Shown here piece by piece: positions 33,044-41,891 of a stretch of 64,000 bases of DNA (position 1 is its first letter; every line of letters starts with the position of its first letter). The stretch covers positions 682,001 through 746,000 of the forward strand of contig NZ_SRLC01000002.1 in assembly GCF_004765605.1 (NCBI RefSeq), written 5' to 3'. This DNA comes from Hymenobacter aquaticus. GTDB taxonomy: Bacteria; Bacteroidota; Bacteroidia; Cytophagales; Hymenobacteraceae. The notes under the pieces were generated by a model. It made no database searches and had not been told where the DNA came from. It saw nothing but the letters and a program-made list of their open reading frames with translations. A program made the translations under genes and the position numbers.

Positions 33044-33793
33044 ATGCGAAAACCATACGCTCTGCCTGTAGCAGCCTTATTGACCCTTCTTCCGCTCGTC
33101 AGCTTCGGGCAGGAAACCAAACAGGTAAACGTTAAATCTCAGAATCCCTGGCAGCGGGAGGAGTACTCGGTGCTGAAGTCGGATCCGAAGGTCAAGCACG
33201 GGCTATACCGTGGGTATGTAGGAGGCGCGCGGGAGGTGCTGGCAATGGAAGGGTATTACACCAACGGCCAGAAAGACAGTCTGTGGACGCTATACAACCG
33301 GTGGTCGAACAAGCCGGAGCTGCAGGCCCGGGGCCGCTACCAGCAAGGCCAGAAAGTGGGCGTGTGGGAATACTACGCGGGCAAGAATGAACTCGAACAG
33401 CGCTACGACCATACCCGGGGGCAGCTGCTGCTGCACAAGGCGGACGAGAAGTCTAAGATTACGTTTACCCCGGTGGGTACGTCAGCCGCTCTCGAACGGG
33501 AAGCCGTGTATATCGGCGGAATCACGACGGTGATGAACTTTATCGGGACCAACGTGCGGTACCCGGTAGACGCCCTGCGCGCCCAGAAGTCGGGCACGGT
33601 GCGCATCGCCTTTACCATTGCCCCGGATGGTTCGGTTTCTAATTATCGGGTGGCTAAGTCGGCTTTTGCTAGTCTGGATGAAGAATCGTTACGGGTCATA
33701 AAGCTCGTGCCGGCTACGTGGGTGCCGGCGCAGGCCGCCGGCCAGCCGGTGGCAGTCGAGTGTGAGATACCCGTAGTCTACACCGTGCGATAG
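33044..33793 (+). CDS. Secreted MORN-like/TonB C-terminal domain protein, paralogue 3
   Basis: 249 residues with a signal peptide ending PLVSFGQ. It shares the architecture of the genes at 8817 and 9629: SVLKSDPKVKHGLYRGY, GYYTNGQKDSLWTLYNRW, GRYQQGQKVGVWEYYAGKNE, then a TonB C-terminal domain (KSGTVRIAFTIAPDGSVSNY, DEESLRVIKLVPATWVPAQA). The C-terminal copies of the third paralogue lack the GCDEE cysteine (here SLDEE). It lies alone between two mfd relics, so it looks like a separately acquired cassette. Confidence 0.88.
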   Translation: MRKPYALPVAALLTLLPLVSFGQETKQVNVKSQNPWQREEYSVLKSDPKVKHGLYRGYVGGAREVLAMEGYYTNGQKDSLWTLYNRWSNKPELQARGRYQQGQKVGVWEYYAGKNELEQRYDHTRGQLLLHKADEKSKITFTPVGTSAALEREAVYIGGITTVMNFIGTNVRYPVDALRAQKSGTVRIAFTIAPDGSVSNYRVAKSAFASLDEESLRVIKLVPATWVPAQAAGQPVAVECEIPVVYTVR

Positions 33794-33797
33794 GAGC

Positions 33798-33836
33798 ACA
33801 AAAAAAGCCTGCCCCATTCCGGGGCAGGCTTTTTTG
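33798..33836. terminator. Intrinsic terminator after the third TonB-like gene
   Basis: AAAAAAGCCTGCCCC (33800-33814) pairs with GGGGCAGGCTTTTTT (33821-33835). Confidence 0.9.
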
Positions 33837-33851
33837 GGGCTAATTTGGCTG

Positions 33852-33946
33852 CTACACGCCCACCTTCTCGATGCTGACGCTGAGCTGTTCCTAGTGCTCC
33901 TTCTCATGGAGGCGGAGCGGGGGTGGGGGGCAGGAGGTAGTGGAGG
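33852..33946 (-). pseudogene. Relic 3 of the mfd 3' end, internally deleted
   Basis: Reads EKVGV and a TAG stop at its end (33852-33854), then jumps over about 60 bases of mfd and resumes with the part complementary to GAACAGCTCAGCGTCAGCAT and GGAGGCGGAGCGGGGGTGGG. Further bases (AGGTAGTGGAGG) match mfd up to ~33946. It directly abuts the stop codon of the M50-like gene. Confidence 0.82.
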
Positions 33947-33950
33947 GAGG

Positions 33951-35171
33951 TTAGATGGCGGTAGCCGCCGCGCGAGAGGCCTGCCGAATCTGGGTTTGCA
34001 GCTGGTCCATTCGCTCGAAGGCTTGGAGGGTGCTACCGCTGCTGGGTTGCTCCTGAAGCTGCTTCTGGGCGGCTTGCAGCCAGTTGTCGGCTTCGTGCAT
34101 CCGGCCTTCCACGTAGGCTACGGCCGCTCGGGCAAACAGGGCTTCGTCTTTGCCAAAGGGCTTTGCCTGCTGGGCAAGCTCAAGCCAGTACCGGGCCTGC
34201 TGGGCGTCCTGCGAATGCAAAGCGGCGACATACGCGCCTTCCGCAAACAAGTATTGCTGCATGCTCACAGAGGTGGTATGGCGACGGTCGATGGCTTCAT
34301 TGAGGTGCAGGCGCAGCGCTTCGGCGTCATTGCAGTCGTGGTAGTAGCTGTAGGCGTACAGGTGCGCGTAGCAGTCGAGGGCGGTATTGCTGGGGTGGGC
34401 CAGCAGCTGCTCAAGCAGCGCCGGGTCCCAGTCGCGGGGGCGGGTACTGCGGTTGGGCAGGCTGGAAAGGTGGAGAATGGCTAACTGCTGGTGCATGGCC
34501 GGGCCGCCTTGGTATAGGTGCTTCAGCTGGGTGCCATCGTTCAAATAGCCGGAAGCCGACTTAACCGGTAAAAGGTTTGTTAGCGCTACCAGCATAGACA
34601 GCCAGCCGAACACCAAAAGGAAGTTGGTGAACAGGTAGCCTCCCAGCGTTAGCCAGGCGGCAGCGTCATCCTTCAGTATCCGATGTATTATCAGCGCCGC
34701 GGCTCCACTGAGGAGCGTAGCGGCCGGGCCTCCCGCAATGAACAGGAAATAGCGTGAGCGTAGGCGCCGGGTATGCGTCGGTAGCGCCTCGACCAAGCCT
34801 CCCACTTTATGTTCCGGTTTCTTGAAGCGGACTTTCCAGGCGGTTGCTTTCCGCTCGATGCGCAGCCAGCTAGCATAGAACTTCTGTATCTGGAATTTCG
34901 CCAGGAGTGCTCCCACGGCATGGCCTGCCTCGTGCACCAGCACTATTAGCCGCAAGGCCACCAGCAGGCTACTACCCCAAATGCCTATCAGGACCGGCCC
35001 GGACAGTTGCAAAATAGCCGCCTGGGCTTGCAGCTGATTTTTCCAATCCTCCCCCTTTAGTGCCCAGAATAACACGATCCAGAAAGCCAGGAAAGCTCCG
35101 ATCATCCATCCTTTCTGGCGTTTCTCCTTCACTGGGTCACGCGGAGCATCGGGCTGCGAAAGGTCTATCAT
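33951..35171 (-). CDS. M50-type membrane zinc metalloprotease (site-2-protease-like) with helical C-terminal region
   Basis: 406 residues. Segments at ~22-40, 55-80, 140-162 and 172-200 are hydrophobic. The zinc motif VHEAGHAVGALLAKF (HEAGH) lies in the second, and the third ligand is probably Asp in GYLNDGTQLKHLY. The last ~180 residues are soluble and helical with a TPR-like rhythm (ARYWLELAQQAKPFGKDEAL). It probably cleaves membrane-embedded or membrane-near substrates. It is the last cassette before mfd, read in the same direction as mfd but separated from it by a terminator. Confidence 0.85.
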   Translation of the reverse strand: MIDLSQPDAPRDPVKEKRQKGWMIGAFLAFWIVLFWALKGEDWKNQLQAQAAILQLSGPVLIGIWGSSLLVALRLIVLVHEAGHAVGALLAKFQIQKFYASWLRIERKATAWKVRFKKPEHKVGGLVEALPTHTRRLRSRYFLFIAGGPAATLLSGAAALIIHRILKDDAAAWLTLGGYLFTNFLLVFGWLSMLVALTNLLPVKSASGYLNDGTQLKHLYQGGPAMHQQLAILHLSSLPNRSTRPRDWDPALLEQLLAHPSNTALDCYAHLYAYSYYHDCNDAEALRLHLNEAIDRRHTTSVSMQQYLFAEGAYVAALHSQDAQQARYWLELAQQAKPFGKDEALFARAAVAYVEGRMHEADNWLQAAQKQLQEQPSSGSTLQAFERMDQLQTQIRQASRAAATAI

Positions 35172-35214
35172 AAGTCAGCGAAGGATAAAAAGCGGGTGCT
35201 CGTTGTGAGGGCAA

Positions 35215-35250
35215 TAAAAATAGGCGCTATTCCCGGAGAAATAGCGCCTA
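35215..35250 (-). terminator. Intrinsic terminator of mfd
   Basis: TAGGCGCTATT (35221-35231) pairs with AATAGCGCCTA (35240-35250); the A run at 35216-35220 gives T residues on the minus strand. Confidence 0.85.
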
Positions 35251-35274
35251 TCAGCGTTTGGGCTAAGGATTAAT

Positions 35275-38200
35275 TCACACCCCCACCTTCTCTTCACTGC
35301 CCAGCTCGCTCAGAATCCGCTTGGCTGCGCCCACGCTTTTTACCTCGTCGATGCTGATGATGAGCTGTTCCTTGCGCTCCTTCATGGAGGCGGAGCGGGG
35401 GTGGGTCTGGAGGTAGTGGAGGATGTTGCCGAACTGGTCGCCCTGGAAGTAGGCTTCGTTGTTGGTGGCCGGGATGTAGCCTTTGAGCAGGTTTTTCTTG
35501 AGGGTGAGCTTTTCGAAGCCCACCTGGCAGGCCTGCCAGCGCAGGCGCACGATGTCGGCCAGCTGCTCGACCTCCTGGGGCAGGGGGCCGAAGCGGTCCA
35601 CGATGCCGGCCACGAGCTTGCGCAGCTCCTCGGGGCCTTTCACCCGGTCGAGCTTGCTGTAGAGCTGGAGGCGCTCGGAGACGTTGCTCACGTAGTTATC
35701 GGGGATGAGGATTTGCAGGTCGGTTTCGATGTTGCACTCCTTGGGACCCTTGGTGGCGGCGGCTTCCTGGAGGCGCTGGGTGGGGTCGCCGAGGAACAGG
35801 TCGCGGAACTCGGTTTCCTTGAGCTCCTGCACGGCCTCGTCCAGGATCTGGTGGTAGGTTTCGAAGCCCAGGTCGTTGATAAAGCCTGACTGCTCGCCGC
35901 CCAGCAGGTTGCCGGCCCCGCGAATGTCCAGGTCGCGCATGGCTACCTTGAAGCCGTCGCCGAGGTCGGAAAATTCTTCCAGGGTGCTCAGGCGCTTGCG
36001 GGCATCACTGGGCAGGCCGGCCACGGGCGGGGTGAGCAGGTAGCAGTAGGCCTTTTTGTTGGAGCGGCCCACGCGGCCCCGCATCTGGTGCAGGTCGGAG
36101 AGGCCGTGCATGTGGGCGCGGTTGATGATGATGGTGTTGGCGTTCGGGATGTCGAGGCCCGACTCAATCAGGTTGGTGCTCACCAGCACGTCGTACTCGC
36201 CGTCGACGAACTTCATCATGCGCTTTTCGAGCTGGTCGCCTTCCATCTGCCCGTGGATGGTGGTGACGCGGGCGTCGGGCACGAGGCGCAGAATCATGTT
36301 GGCCAGCTCGTCGATGTCCTTCACCCGGTTGTGCACGAAGAACACCTGGCCGCCGCGCTTCAATTCGCGGGCCACGGCGTCGCGCACCAGCAGCTCGTCG
36401 AAGACGTGCAGCTCGGTCTGAACCGGCTGGCGGTTCGGCGGGGGCGTGGCAATAACCGACAGGTCGCGGGCGCCCATCAGGGAGAAGTGCAGGGTGCGCG
36501 GAATGGGCGTGGCCGAGAGGGTTAGCGTGTCCACGTTCACCTTCAGCTCCTTGAGCTTGTCCTTGGTCTTGACCCCGAACTTCTGCTCTTCGTCGATGAT
36601 GAGCAACCCCAGGTCCTTGAACTTGATGTCCTTGTTGGTGAGGCGGTGGGTGCCGATGAGGATGTCGGTTTTGCCCTCGGCCACCCGGGCCAGCGTCTCC
36701 TTGATTTGCTTGGTGGTCTTGAAGCGGTTCACGTACTCCACCGTCACGGGCAGGTTGGCGAGCCGCTCGCGGAAGGTTTTGTAGTGCTGCATGGCCAGGA
36801 TGGTAGTGGGCACCAGCACGGCCGCCTGCTTGCCATCGGCCACCGACTTGAACGCGGCCCGGATGGCTACCTCGGTTTTGCCGAAGCCCACGTCGCCGCA
36901 CACGAGGCGGTCCATGGGGTGGGGCTGCTCCATGTCGTGCTTCACGTCCTCGGTGGCCTTGGCCTGGTCGGGCGTGTCCTCATATATAAAGCTGGATTCC
37001 AGCTCGGCCTGCATAAAGGAGTCGCGGGCAAAGGCGTGGCCGGGCGCGGTTTTGCGCTTGGCGTAGAGCCGGATCAGCTCGGCGGCAATGTCCTTGACCT
37101 TTTTCTTAACCGACTTCTTCTTGTTTTCCCACTCCGGGGAGCCCAGCTTACTCATGGTGGGCGGCGTGCCCTCGGCCCCGGAGTACTTGGCAATCTTGTG
37201 CAGGGCGTGGATGCTGACGGTCAGCACGTCGTCGTCGCGGTAGACGAGGCGGATGGCCTCCTGGAGCCGGTCGTTGATTTCGACCTGGGTGAGGCCGGCG
37301 AAGCGGGCAATGCCGTAGTCCTGGTGCACCACGTAGTCGCCGGGCACCAGGGTGCGCAGCTCCTTCAGGGTCAGGGCCTTTTTCTTGGAGAACTTCCGGC
37401 CTTCCTGAGCCCGGTAGAACCGCTCAAACAGCTGGTGGTCGGTGTAGACCACGAGCTTGAGCACGTCGTCCACGAACCCCTCGCGCAAACCCAGCAGCAG
37501 GTGCTGAAACTGCACGTTGTTATCGAGCTCGTCGAAGATGGTGCGCAGCCGGTCGGCCTGCCGGACGGATTCGGCCGCAATGACGTTGGTAAAGCCCTTT
37601 TCCTGGTTGTCGTGCAGGTTCTTGACCAGGCGGCTGAAGTCCTTGTTGAAGCTGGGCTGGGGCTTGGCGCTGAACGAAAACTCCTCAGCCCCGGCCTTGA
37701 AGTGAAACCGTTTGCCGAACTCCACGATGGGAAACCCGTCGAGCAGCTTCTTGAACGACTTGCCCGACTCGAACAAATCCTCGGGCTTGCTCACGATCTG
37801 CACGCCGCCGGCCGCGGCCAGCATTTCCTTGAAGCCCGCCTCGGCCCGGTCGAACGATTCCTCCACAATGTCCAGGGTCTGGCGCACGTCCTTGGCCCAG
37901 ATGGCGGTGTTGCGGGGGATGAAGTCCAGAAACGCCTCCCGGGTTTCCTGGAGCAGCTTGGTTTGCACGTTCGGGATGATGCTCACCTGCTGGCGCTTCT
38001 CCACCGACAATTGGCTTTCGGGGTCGAAGGTGCGGATGGTTTCCACCTCGTCGCCGAACAGCTCGATGCGGTAGGGCAGCTCGTTGGCGTAGCTGAAGAT
38101 GTCCACGATACCGCCGCGCACGGCAAACTGGCCCGCCTCGTACACAAAGTCGCTCCGCTCGAAGTCGTACTCGGCCAGCATGTCGCTGATAAAGTTGACG

Positions 38201-38805
38201 TCGAGCTTGTCGCCGACCTTCACAATAAAGGTGTTGGCCACCAGGCTTTTCTTGTTGATAACCTTCTCGAACAGCGCCTCGGGGTAGGTGACGATGAGGG
38301 CCCCGGCCGTATCCTTCACGCTGATTTTCTTGCCCTTTTTGCTCTTCTCCGCGCCTTCCGGCAGGGCGTCGTCGGCATCCTCGGAGGCCTTTTCGGCGGC
38401 GGTTTTCGGGCCCCGGTGGCTATTGAGCTTGTTGAGCACCTCGGCCCGCATCAGCACGTTGGCGTTTTCCGTCTCGTCGAAGGCGTAGGGGCGCTTGTAG
38501 GAGCTGGGGAACAAGAGCGGCTCTTCGTCGGGGGCCAGGTGCTGGAGGTCGGCCAGGAAGTAGGCGGCCTCGTCCCGGTCGTGGAGGATGAAGAGGTGGT
38601 GCTGATCCGGGAACTCCTGGTGCAGGGCGGCGGCCAGCACGGCGTCCTGGCTGCCCACCAGGCCGCGCAGGTGCAGGCGCGCGGGTGCGTCGGCCTTGGC
38701 GTCGGCGGGGCGCAGGGAGTGGCGGGTGGCCGGGTTCAGGCGGGCTCCCACGGTCAGCACGGTGGGGTCAAGGGAGTAGAGCTGGAGGAAATCGGAAACC
38801 TTCAA
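35275..38805 (-). CDS. mfd: Transcription-repair coupling factor Mfd
   Basis: 1176 residues, full length for the family. In order: UvrB-like N-terminal domains, the RNA-polymerase-interaction domain with LVPGDYVVHQDYGIARFAGL, helicase motifs GDVGFGKTEVAIRAAF (Walker A), IDEEQKFGV (DEEQ box), LSATPIPRTL, VSTNLIESGLDIPNANTIII, MRGRVGRS, and the C-terminal TRCF domain. Mfd removes stalled RNA polymerase and recruits UvrA. The start is a TTG at 38805 (reads LKVSDFLQLYS); no ATG is available nearby. Its 3' end is the sequence found three more times as relics between 30.5 and 34 kb. Confidence 0.97.
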   Translation of the reverse strand: MKVSDFLQLYSLDPTVLTVGARLNPATRHSLRPADAKADAPARLHLRGLVGSQDAVLAAALHQEFPDQHHLFILHDRDEAAYFLADLQHLAPDEEPLLFPSSYKRPYAFDETENANVLMRAEVLNKLNSHRGPKTAAEKASEDADDALPEGAEKSKKGKKISVKDTAGALIVTYPEALFEKVINKKSLVANTFIVKVGDKLDVNFISDMLAEYDFERSDFVYEAGQFAVRGGIVDIFSYANELPYRIELFGDEVETIRTFDPESQLSVEKRQQVSIIPNVQTKLLQETREAFLDFIPRNTAIWAKDVRQTLDIVEESFDRAEAGFKEMLAAAGGVQIVSKPEDLFESGKSFKKLLDGFPIVEFGKRFHFKAGAEEFSFSAKPQPSFNKDFSRLVKNLHDNQEKGFTNVIAAESVRQADRLRTIFDELDNNVQFQHLLLGLREGFVDDVLKLVVYTDHQLFERFYRAQEGRKFSKKKALTLKELRTLVPGDYVVHQDYGIARFAGLTQVEINDRLQEAIRLVYRDDDVLTVSIHALHKIAKYSGAEGTPPTMSKLGSPEWENKKKSVKKKVKDIAAELIRLYAKRKTAPGHAFARDSFMQAELESSFIYEDTPDQAKATEDVKHDMEQPHPMDRLVCGDVGFGKTEVAIRAAFKSVADGKQAAVLVPTTILAMQHYKTFRERLANLPVTVEYVNRFKTTKQIKETLARVAEGKTDILIGTHRLTNKDIKFKDLGLLIIDEEQKFGVKTKDKLKELKVNVDTLTLSATPIPRTLHFSLMGARDLSVIATPPPNRQPVQTELHVFDELLVRDAVARELKRGGQVFFVHNRVKDIDELANMILRLVPDARVTTIHGQMEGDQLEKRMMKFVDGEYDVLVSTNLIESGLDIPNANTIIINRAHMHGLSDLHQMRGRVGRSNKKAYCYLLTPPVAGLPSDARKRLSTLEEFSDLGDGFKVAMRDLDIRGAGNLLGGEQSGFINDLGFETYHQILDEAVQELKETEFRDLFLGDPTQRLQEAAATKGPKECNIETDLQILIPDNYVSNVSERLQLYSKLDRVKGPEELRKLVAGIVDRFGPLPQEVEQLADIVRLRWQACQVGFEKLTLKKNLLKGYIPATNNEAYFQGDQFGNILHYLQTHPRSASMKERKEQLIISIDEVKSVGAAKRILSELGSEEKVGV

Positions 38806-39033
38806 AACGACGAGCGGCTAGGAGACAGGCAAAAGGGAACAGCCCGGCCGAAGACAAATCCGGTCGGGCAGGGTTCGGGCACGGGTGCTAAGCAATACCG
38901 CCGCCAAGGTCCGAAAGTTTCCGCGAAGCCCGAATGAAAAATGGTTACGGTTGAGTTGGCGGAAAAATGATAAATTGGTCTTTGCTTTGCTTCGCCCTGC
39001 CGCTCCAATCACCCCCCAATTCCCCTGTTGCGT

Positions 39034-39225
39034 ATGGACCCCACCCGTAACCCCGCCGAGGACCAGGATTTCAATTTCGACGCCTGGGTGCGTTGGCAAA
39101 CCCTGAAAAATGCCTGGGTCGGCGTGCAGGAAACCCGCCTGCGGGCCGCCCGGCCCCAGCCCGCCCCGGCGCCCGAGCCGCCCTTCGAGCCGGAAATCGT
39201 GTACCTGCTGCCCGTGCCCAACTAA
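39034..39225 (+). CDS. Small hypothetical protein
   Basis: 63 residues, ATG at 39034, sequence MDPTRNPAEDQDFNFDAWVR opening, then a Pro-rich tail (PQPAPAPEPPFEPEIVYLLP). No signal or known domain. GC-rich third positions and a clear start support coding, but length is short. It is divergent from mfd, with 228 bases between them. Confidence 0.55.
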   Translation: MDPTRNPAEDQDFNFDAWVRWQTLKNAWVGVQETRLRAARPQPAPAPEPPFEPEIVYLLPVPN

Positions 39226-39327
39226 GCCCGGCCCGGCTATTCCCGCGTAAGCCGCCGATATTTTTCCGCCCGCCCTGAGTGGCGGGCCCGTACCTTCGTG
39301 CTTTAGCAATTCTATTCCGATTCTGAA

Positions 39328-40071
39328 GTGCGCGGTTCTTCTCATCTGGCCATTGGCCTGATTACTGGCGTGGCCGTGGGCGGCCTGGTGGCGGGCGTGC
39401 CGTTTTCCCCCGCCGGCATTGCCCTGGCCGGCTTTTCGGCCCTGGCTCCCGACCTCGACCACCCCAGCTCCCGCCTGAGCAAGCGCCTGAGCTTTTCGCA
39501 GAACTACGTGCGCTTTGCCTTCGCGCTCGTGGCCCTGGGCCTGGCCGGCTACACGCACTACATGCTGCCCCTGGGCTCGTCCGACCGGCGTATGGGCTTC
39601 ACCGCGGCCCTGGCGTTCGGCCTGATCGGGGTGGCCATGCAGGGCGGCTCGGCCCGCAAGCTGGCCCTCATGTTCACCGGCATCTGCACCGGCCTGGCTG
39701 GGCTCTACTTCGGGTTTCTGTGGCTGAGTCTGCTGGGGACGTTCGTGGCGCTGGCGCCCTACACCTCCCACCGCACCTGGACGCACACCATCTGGGCCAC
39801 CGCCCTGTGGACCTACATCGGCTACCTGGCCAACAACACCCTGGGCTGGCACGGCGTGGCCCACTTTGCCGGGGCTGGCTACGCGTCCCACCTCGTGGCC
39901 GACTCCCTGACCAAAGCCGGGGTGAAGTGGTTTATGCCCCTGTCCGACTACTCCTTCAAGATTCCGCTGATCCGGACCGGCTCGACGGCCGGCAACCTGC
40001 TGGAAGTTGGCATTTGCGTGGGCTACGCGGCCGTCGTGCTGGTGCTCATCGTCGCCGGCCTGCATTTCTAA
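39328..40071 (+). CDS. YdjM-like integral membrane metal-dependent hydrolase
   Basis: 247 residues starting with GTG at 39328 (RGSSHLAIGLITGVAVGGLV). Features of the YdjM/LexA-regulated membrane hydrolase family are the early SSHLAIG, the acidic LAPDLDHPSS, HRTWTHTIWA and AGYASHLVADSLTKAGVKWF, which give a set of His/Asp residues at the membrane face. Five or six hydrophobic segments. The physiological substrate is unknown. The ATG-less start is accepted because the conserved opening follows at once. Confidence 0.88.
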   Translation: MRGSSHLAIGLITGVAVGGLVAGVPFSPAGIALAGFSALAPDLDHPSSRLSKRLSFSQNYVRFAFALVALGLAGYTHYMLPLGSSDRRMGFTAALAFGLIGVAMQGGSARKLALMFTGICTGLAGLYFGFLWLSLLGTFVALAPYTSHRTWTHTIWATALWTYIGYLANNTLGWHGVAHFAGAGYASHLVADSLTKAGVKWFMPLSDYSFKIPLIRTGSTAGNLLEVGICVGYAAVVLVLIVAGLHF

Positions 40072-40806
40072 GGCTCGTTTGAGGCTCGCCGCCCGTCCGG
40101 GGCTACCGCCGCGTTGCCGGGTCCGGCGGCGGCGCGCAACGCGGCCGGAAACAAACCCGCAGCGGCCGACAGAAACCGCAAAAAATGGGAATCCTATTGC
40201 CCGGATGACGTGTTAGGAGCAAAGAGGAGGAAAGTGAAAAAACGCTTTTTTTGGGCTGAATAGAGTGCCTTTTTTTGCTCAATAATGTATTATTCCGATA
40301 TTCTATCGGATATATCGAAAGTGGGCCACGGGTGAAGATAGGATGATGGAAAGGACAATTTCAGTGCGCCGTTCAAGCTCATAGCTCTGACGATGCTGGC
40401 TAATGGAGATAAAAGTTGCACTGCTATGATTAAGCTGTTAGCTTCGCACCTATCAGGACAACTTTTCTGAAATTGTACTACGTTGGCGGTATGGCAGAAT
40501 GCATTTTCGCTAATATTGTTTTAACTTACCGTACTTCAGGGAGGGAAGATTGAGTTGGATATAGGACTTTATACATGCCAAATTGTTGGGAGCTGATGTT
40601 CGGATAGCCGGATAAAGCATTTTTGTAAACTGAACCGTAGCCTTGTTTGTCACATAATCATGTGATACCCCCAAGTAGGCCGTGGTAAGAGCGCTAACCT
40701 ACGAACTCAGATCTGTATCTTTGATCATAGCTACCTTAGCACCTTCGAACCGACTCTAACCATTTCTGCCCTGATTGCACACCTCTCGCATTAAAGCTTT
40801 TTTTGT
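40072..40806. other. 735-bp AT-richer intergenic region, no gene seen
   Basis: Composition drops clearly from about 40200 on. I find no convincing reading frame or tRNA. A small palindrome CCGATAttcTATCGG lies at 40295-40309. A TATCTTTG box at 40716-40723 could be the -7 element of the NYN gene. It could hide a small RNA or be the remains of a lost gene. Confidence 0.55.
40716..40723 (+). promoter_or_regulatory. Candidate -7 box of the NYN/cold-shock gene
   Basis: TATCTTTG fits TAnnTTTG, 83 bases before the ATG. No good -33 box is seen at the usual distance. Confidence 0.35.
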
Positions 40807-41802
40807 ATGAACCAGATGAATAGCCCACTGATAAGGATCGGCGTCTTTTACGACGGCAATTATTTCCTGAAAATCAGTGATTACTACTACTTTCAGCACG
40901 AGCGCAAAGCTCGGATTAGTTTAGAAGGCCTGCACGAGTACATCCGGCATCAGGTCGCCGAAGAGGAAGACGTTGATGTGCGCCTGAGCCAGATTACGGA
41001 CGCGCATTTCTTCCGCGGCCGCCTGTCGGCCACCGAGGCCCGCGACAAAGACCGGCTGTTTCACGACCGGCTGCTGGACGACATTCTGATGAACCTGAGC
41101 ATCGCCACGCACTACATGCCGCTCAAAACCCGCGACGGTCGTCTGCAGGAAAAGGGCATCGACGTGTGGCTGGCCCTGGAAGCCCTCGAACTGGCCCTGC
41201 ACAAGAGCTTCGACGTAATCGTGCTCATCGCCGGCGACTCGGACTACGTGCCCCTGATCAAGAAGCTCAACACCATCGGCACCCGCGTGATGCTGCTGAA
41301 CTGGGACTTCAAATACGTGGACTTCAAAGGCGAAAACCGTGTAACCCGCGCCTCGCAGCAGCTGCTGGAGCACGTGACCTACCCCGTGGCCATGCACGAC
41401 GTCATCGACAGCGGCCTGTCGAGCAGCGACGAGCTGATCGAGAGCCTGTTCGTGAATACGCCCGAGCCCGTGGCTTTCCCCTCGGTGAAGCCGGTGCGCC
41501 CCACGGGCCCCACGGCCGCTGGTCCGGTGGGTACGGTGGGCATCAGCACCATCAAGAACCTCAAGAACGGCTTCGGCTTCGTGGTCATGCCGCCCAATAA
41601 CCTGTTCTTCAGCTACGCCGACATGGCCGAAGGCGACTTCAACGACCTGCGTGAAGGCGACTGGGTGGAGTTTACGGTGGGCCGCAACCACCGCGACGAA
41701 GACTGCGCCCGCAACGTGCGCAAGGTGCAGCCCCCGCAGGAAGGTGACGGCGACGAGTACGAAGAGCACGAGCACCAGTCGGCCTCGTCGGATCTGCTCT
41801 AA
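40807..41802 (+). CDS. NYN (LabA/PIN-like) nuclease domain fused to a cold-shock-like domain
   Basis: 331 residues. Residues ~8-190 are an NYN domain: IGVFYDGNYFLK (first Asp), EKGIDVWLALEALELALHKS and VIVLIAGDSDYVPLIKKLNT with the conserved DSD and a later RVMLLNWDF. Residues ~240-310 resemble a cold-shock domain (GISTIKNLKNGFGFVVMPPN, LFFSYADM, LREGDWVEFTVGRN), a nucleic-acid binding fold. The tail is acidic (EGDGDEYEEHEHQ). The pairing suggests an RNA-processing nuclease with its own RNA-binding module. Cytoplasmic, monocistronic. Confidence 0.9.
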   Translation: MNQMNSPLIRIGVFYDGNYFLKISDYYYFQHERKARISLEGLHEYIRHQVAEEEDVDVRLSQITDAHFFRGRLSATEARDKDRLFHDRLLDDILMNLSIATHYMPLKTRDGRLQEKGIDVWLALEALELALHKSFDVIVLIAGDSDYVPLIKKLNTIGTRVMLLNWDFKYVDFKGENRVTRASQQLLEHVTYPVAMHDVIDSGLSSSDELIESLFVNTPEPVAFPSVKPVRPTGPTAAGPVGTVGISTIKNLKNGFGFVVMPPNNLFFSYADMAEGDFNDLREGDWVEFTVGRNHRDEDCARNVRKVQPPQEGDGDEYEEHEHQSASSDLL

Positions 41803-41828
41803 GCCCGCGGTATACCATCCCGGATAAT

Positions 41829-41872
41829 GGAAAAAGCCGGACCCTCCCAACTCTGGGGGCGTCCGGCTTTTC
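41829..41872. terminator. Bidirectional intrinsic terminator
   Basis: AAAAGCCGGAC and GTCCGGCTTTT form the stem between the convergent NYN and thioesterase genes. Confidence 0.88.
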
Positions 41873-41891
41873 TGTTTTCGGGCGGGGCGGG

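Noticed and set aside
27200-35275. Integrase, transposase or att site for the island
   Set aside because: I looked for recombinase motifs in all genes here and saw none; the only border signals are the mfd relics, reported as such.
36646-38937. 763-codon plus-strand frame
   Set aside because: Antisense shadow of mfd, a consequence of GC-rich codon use.
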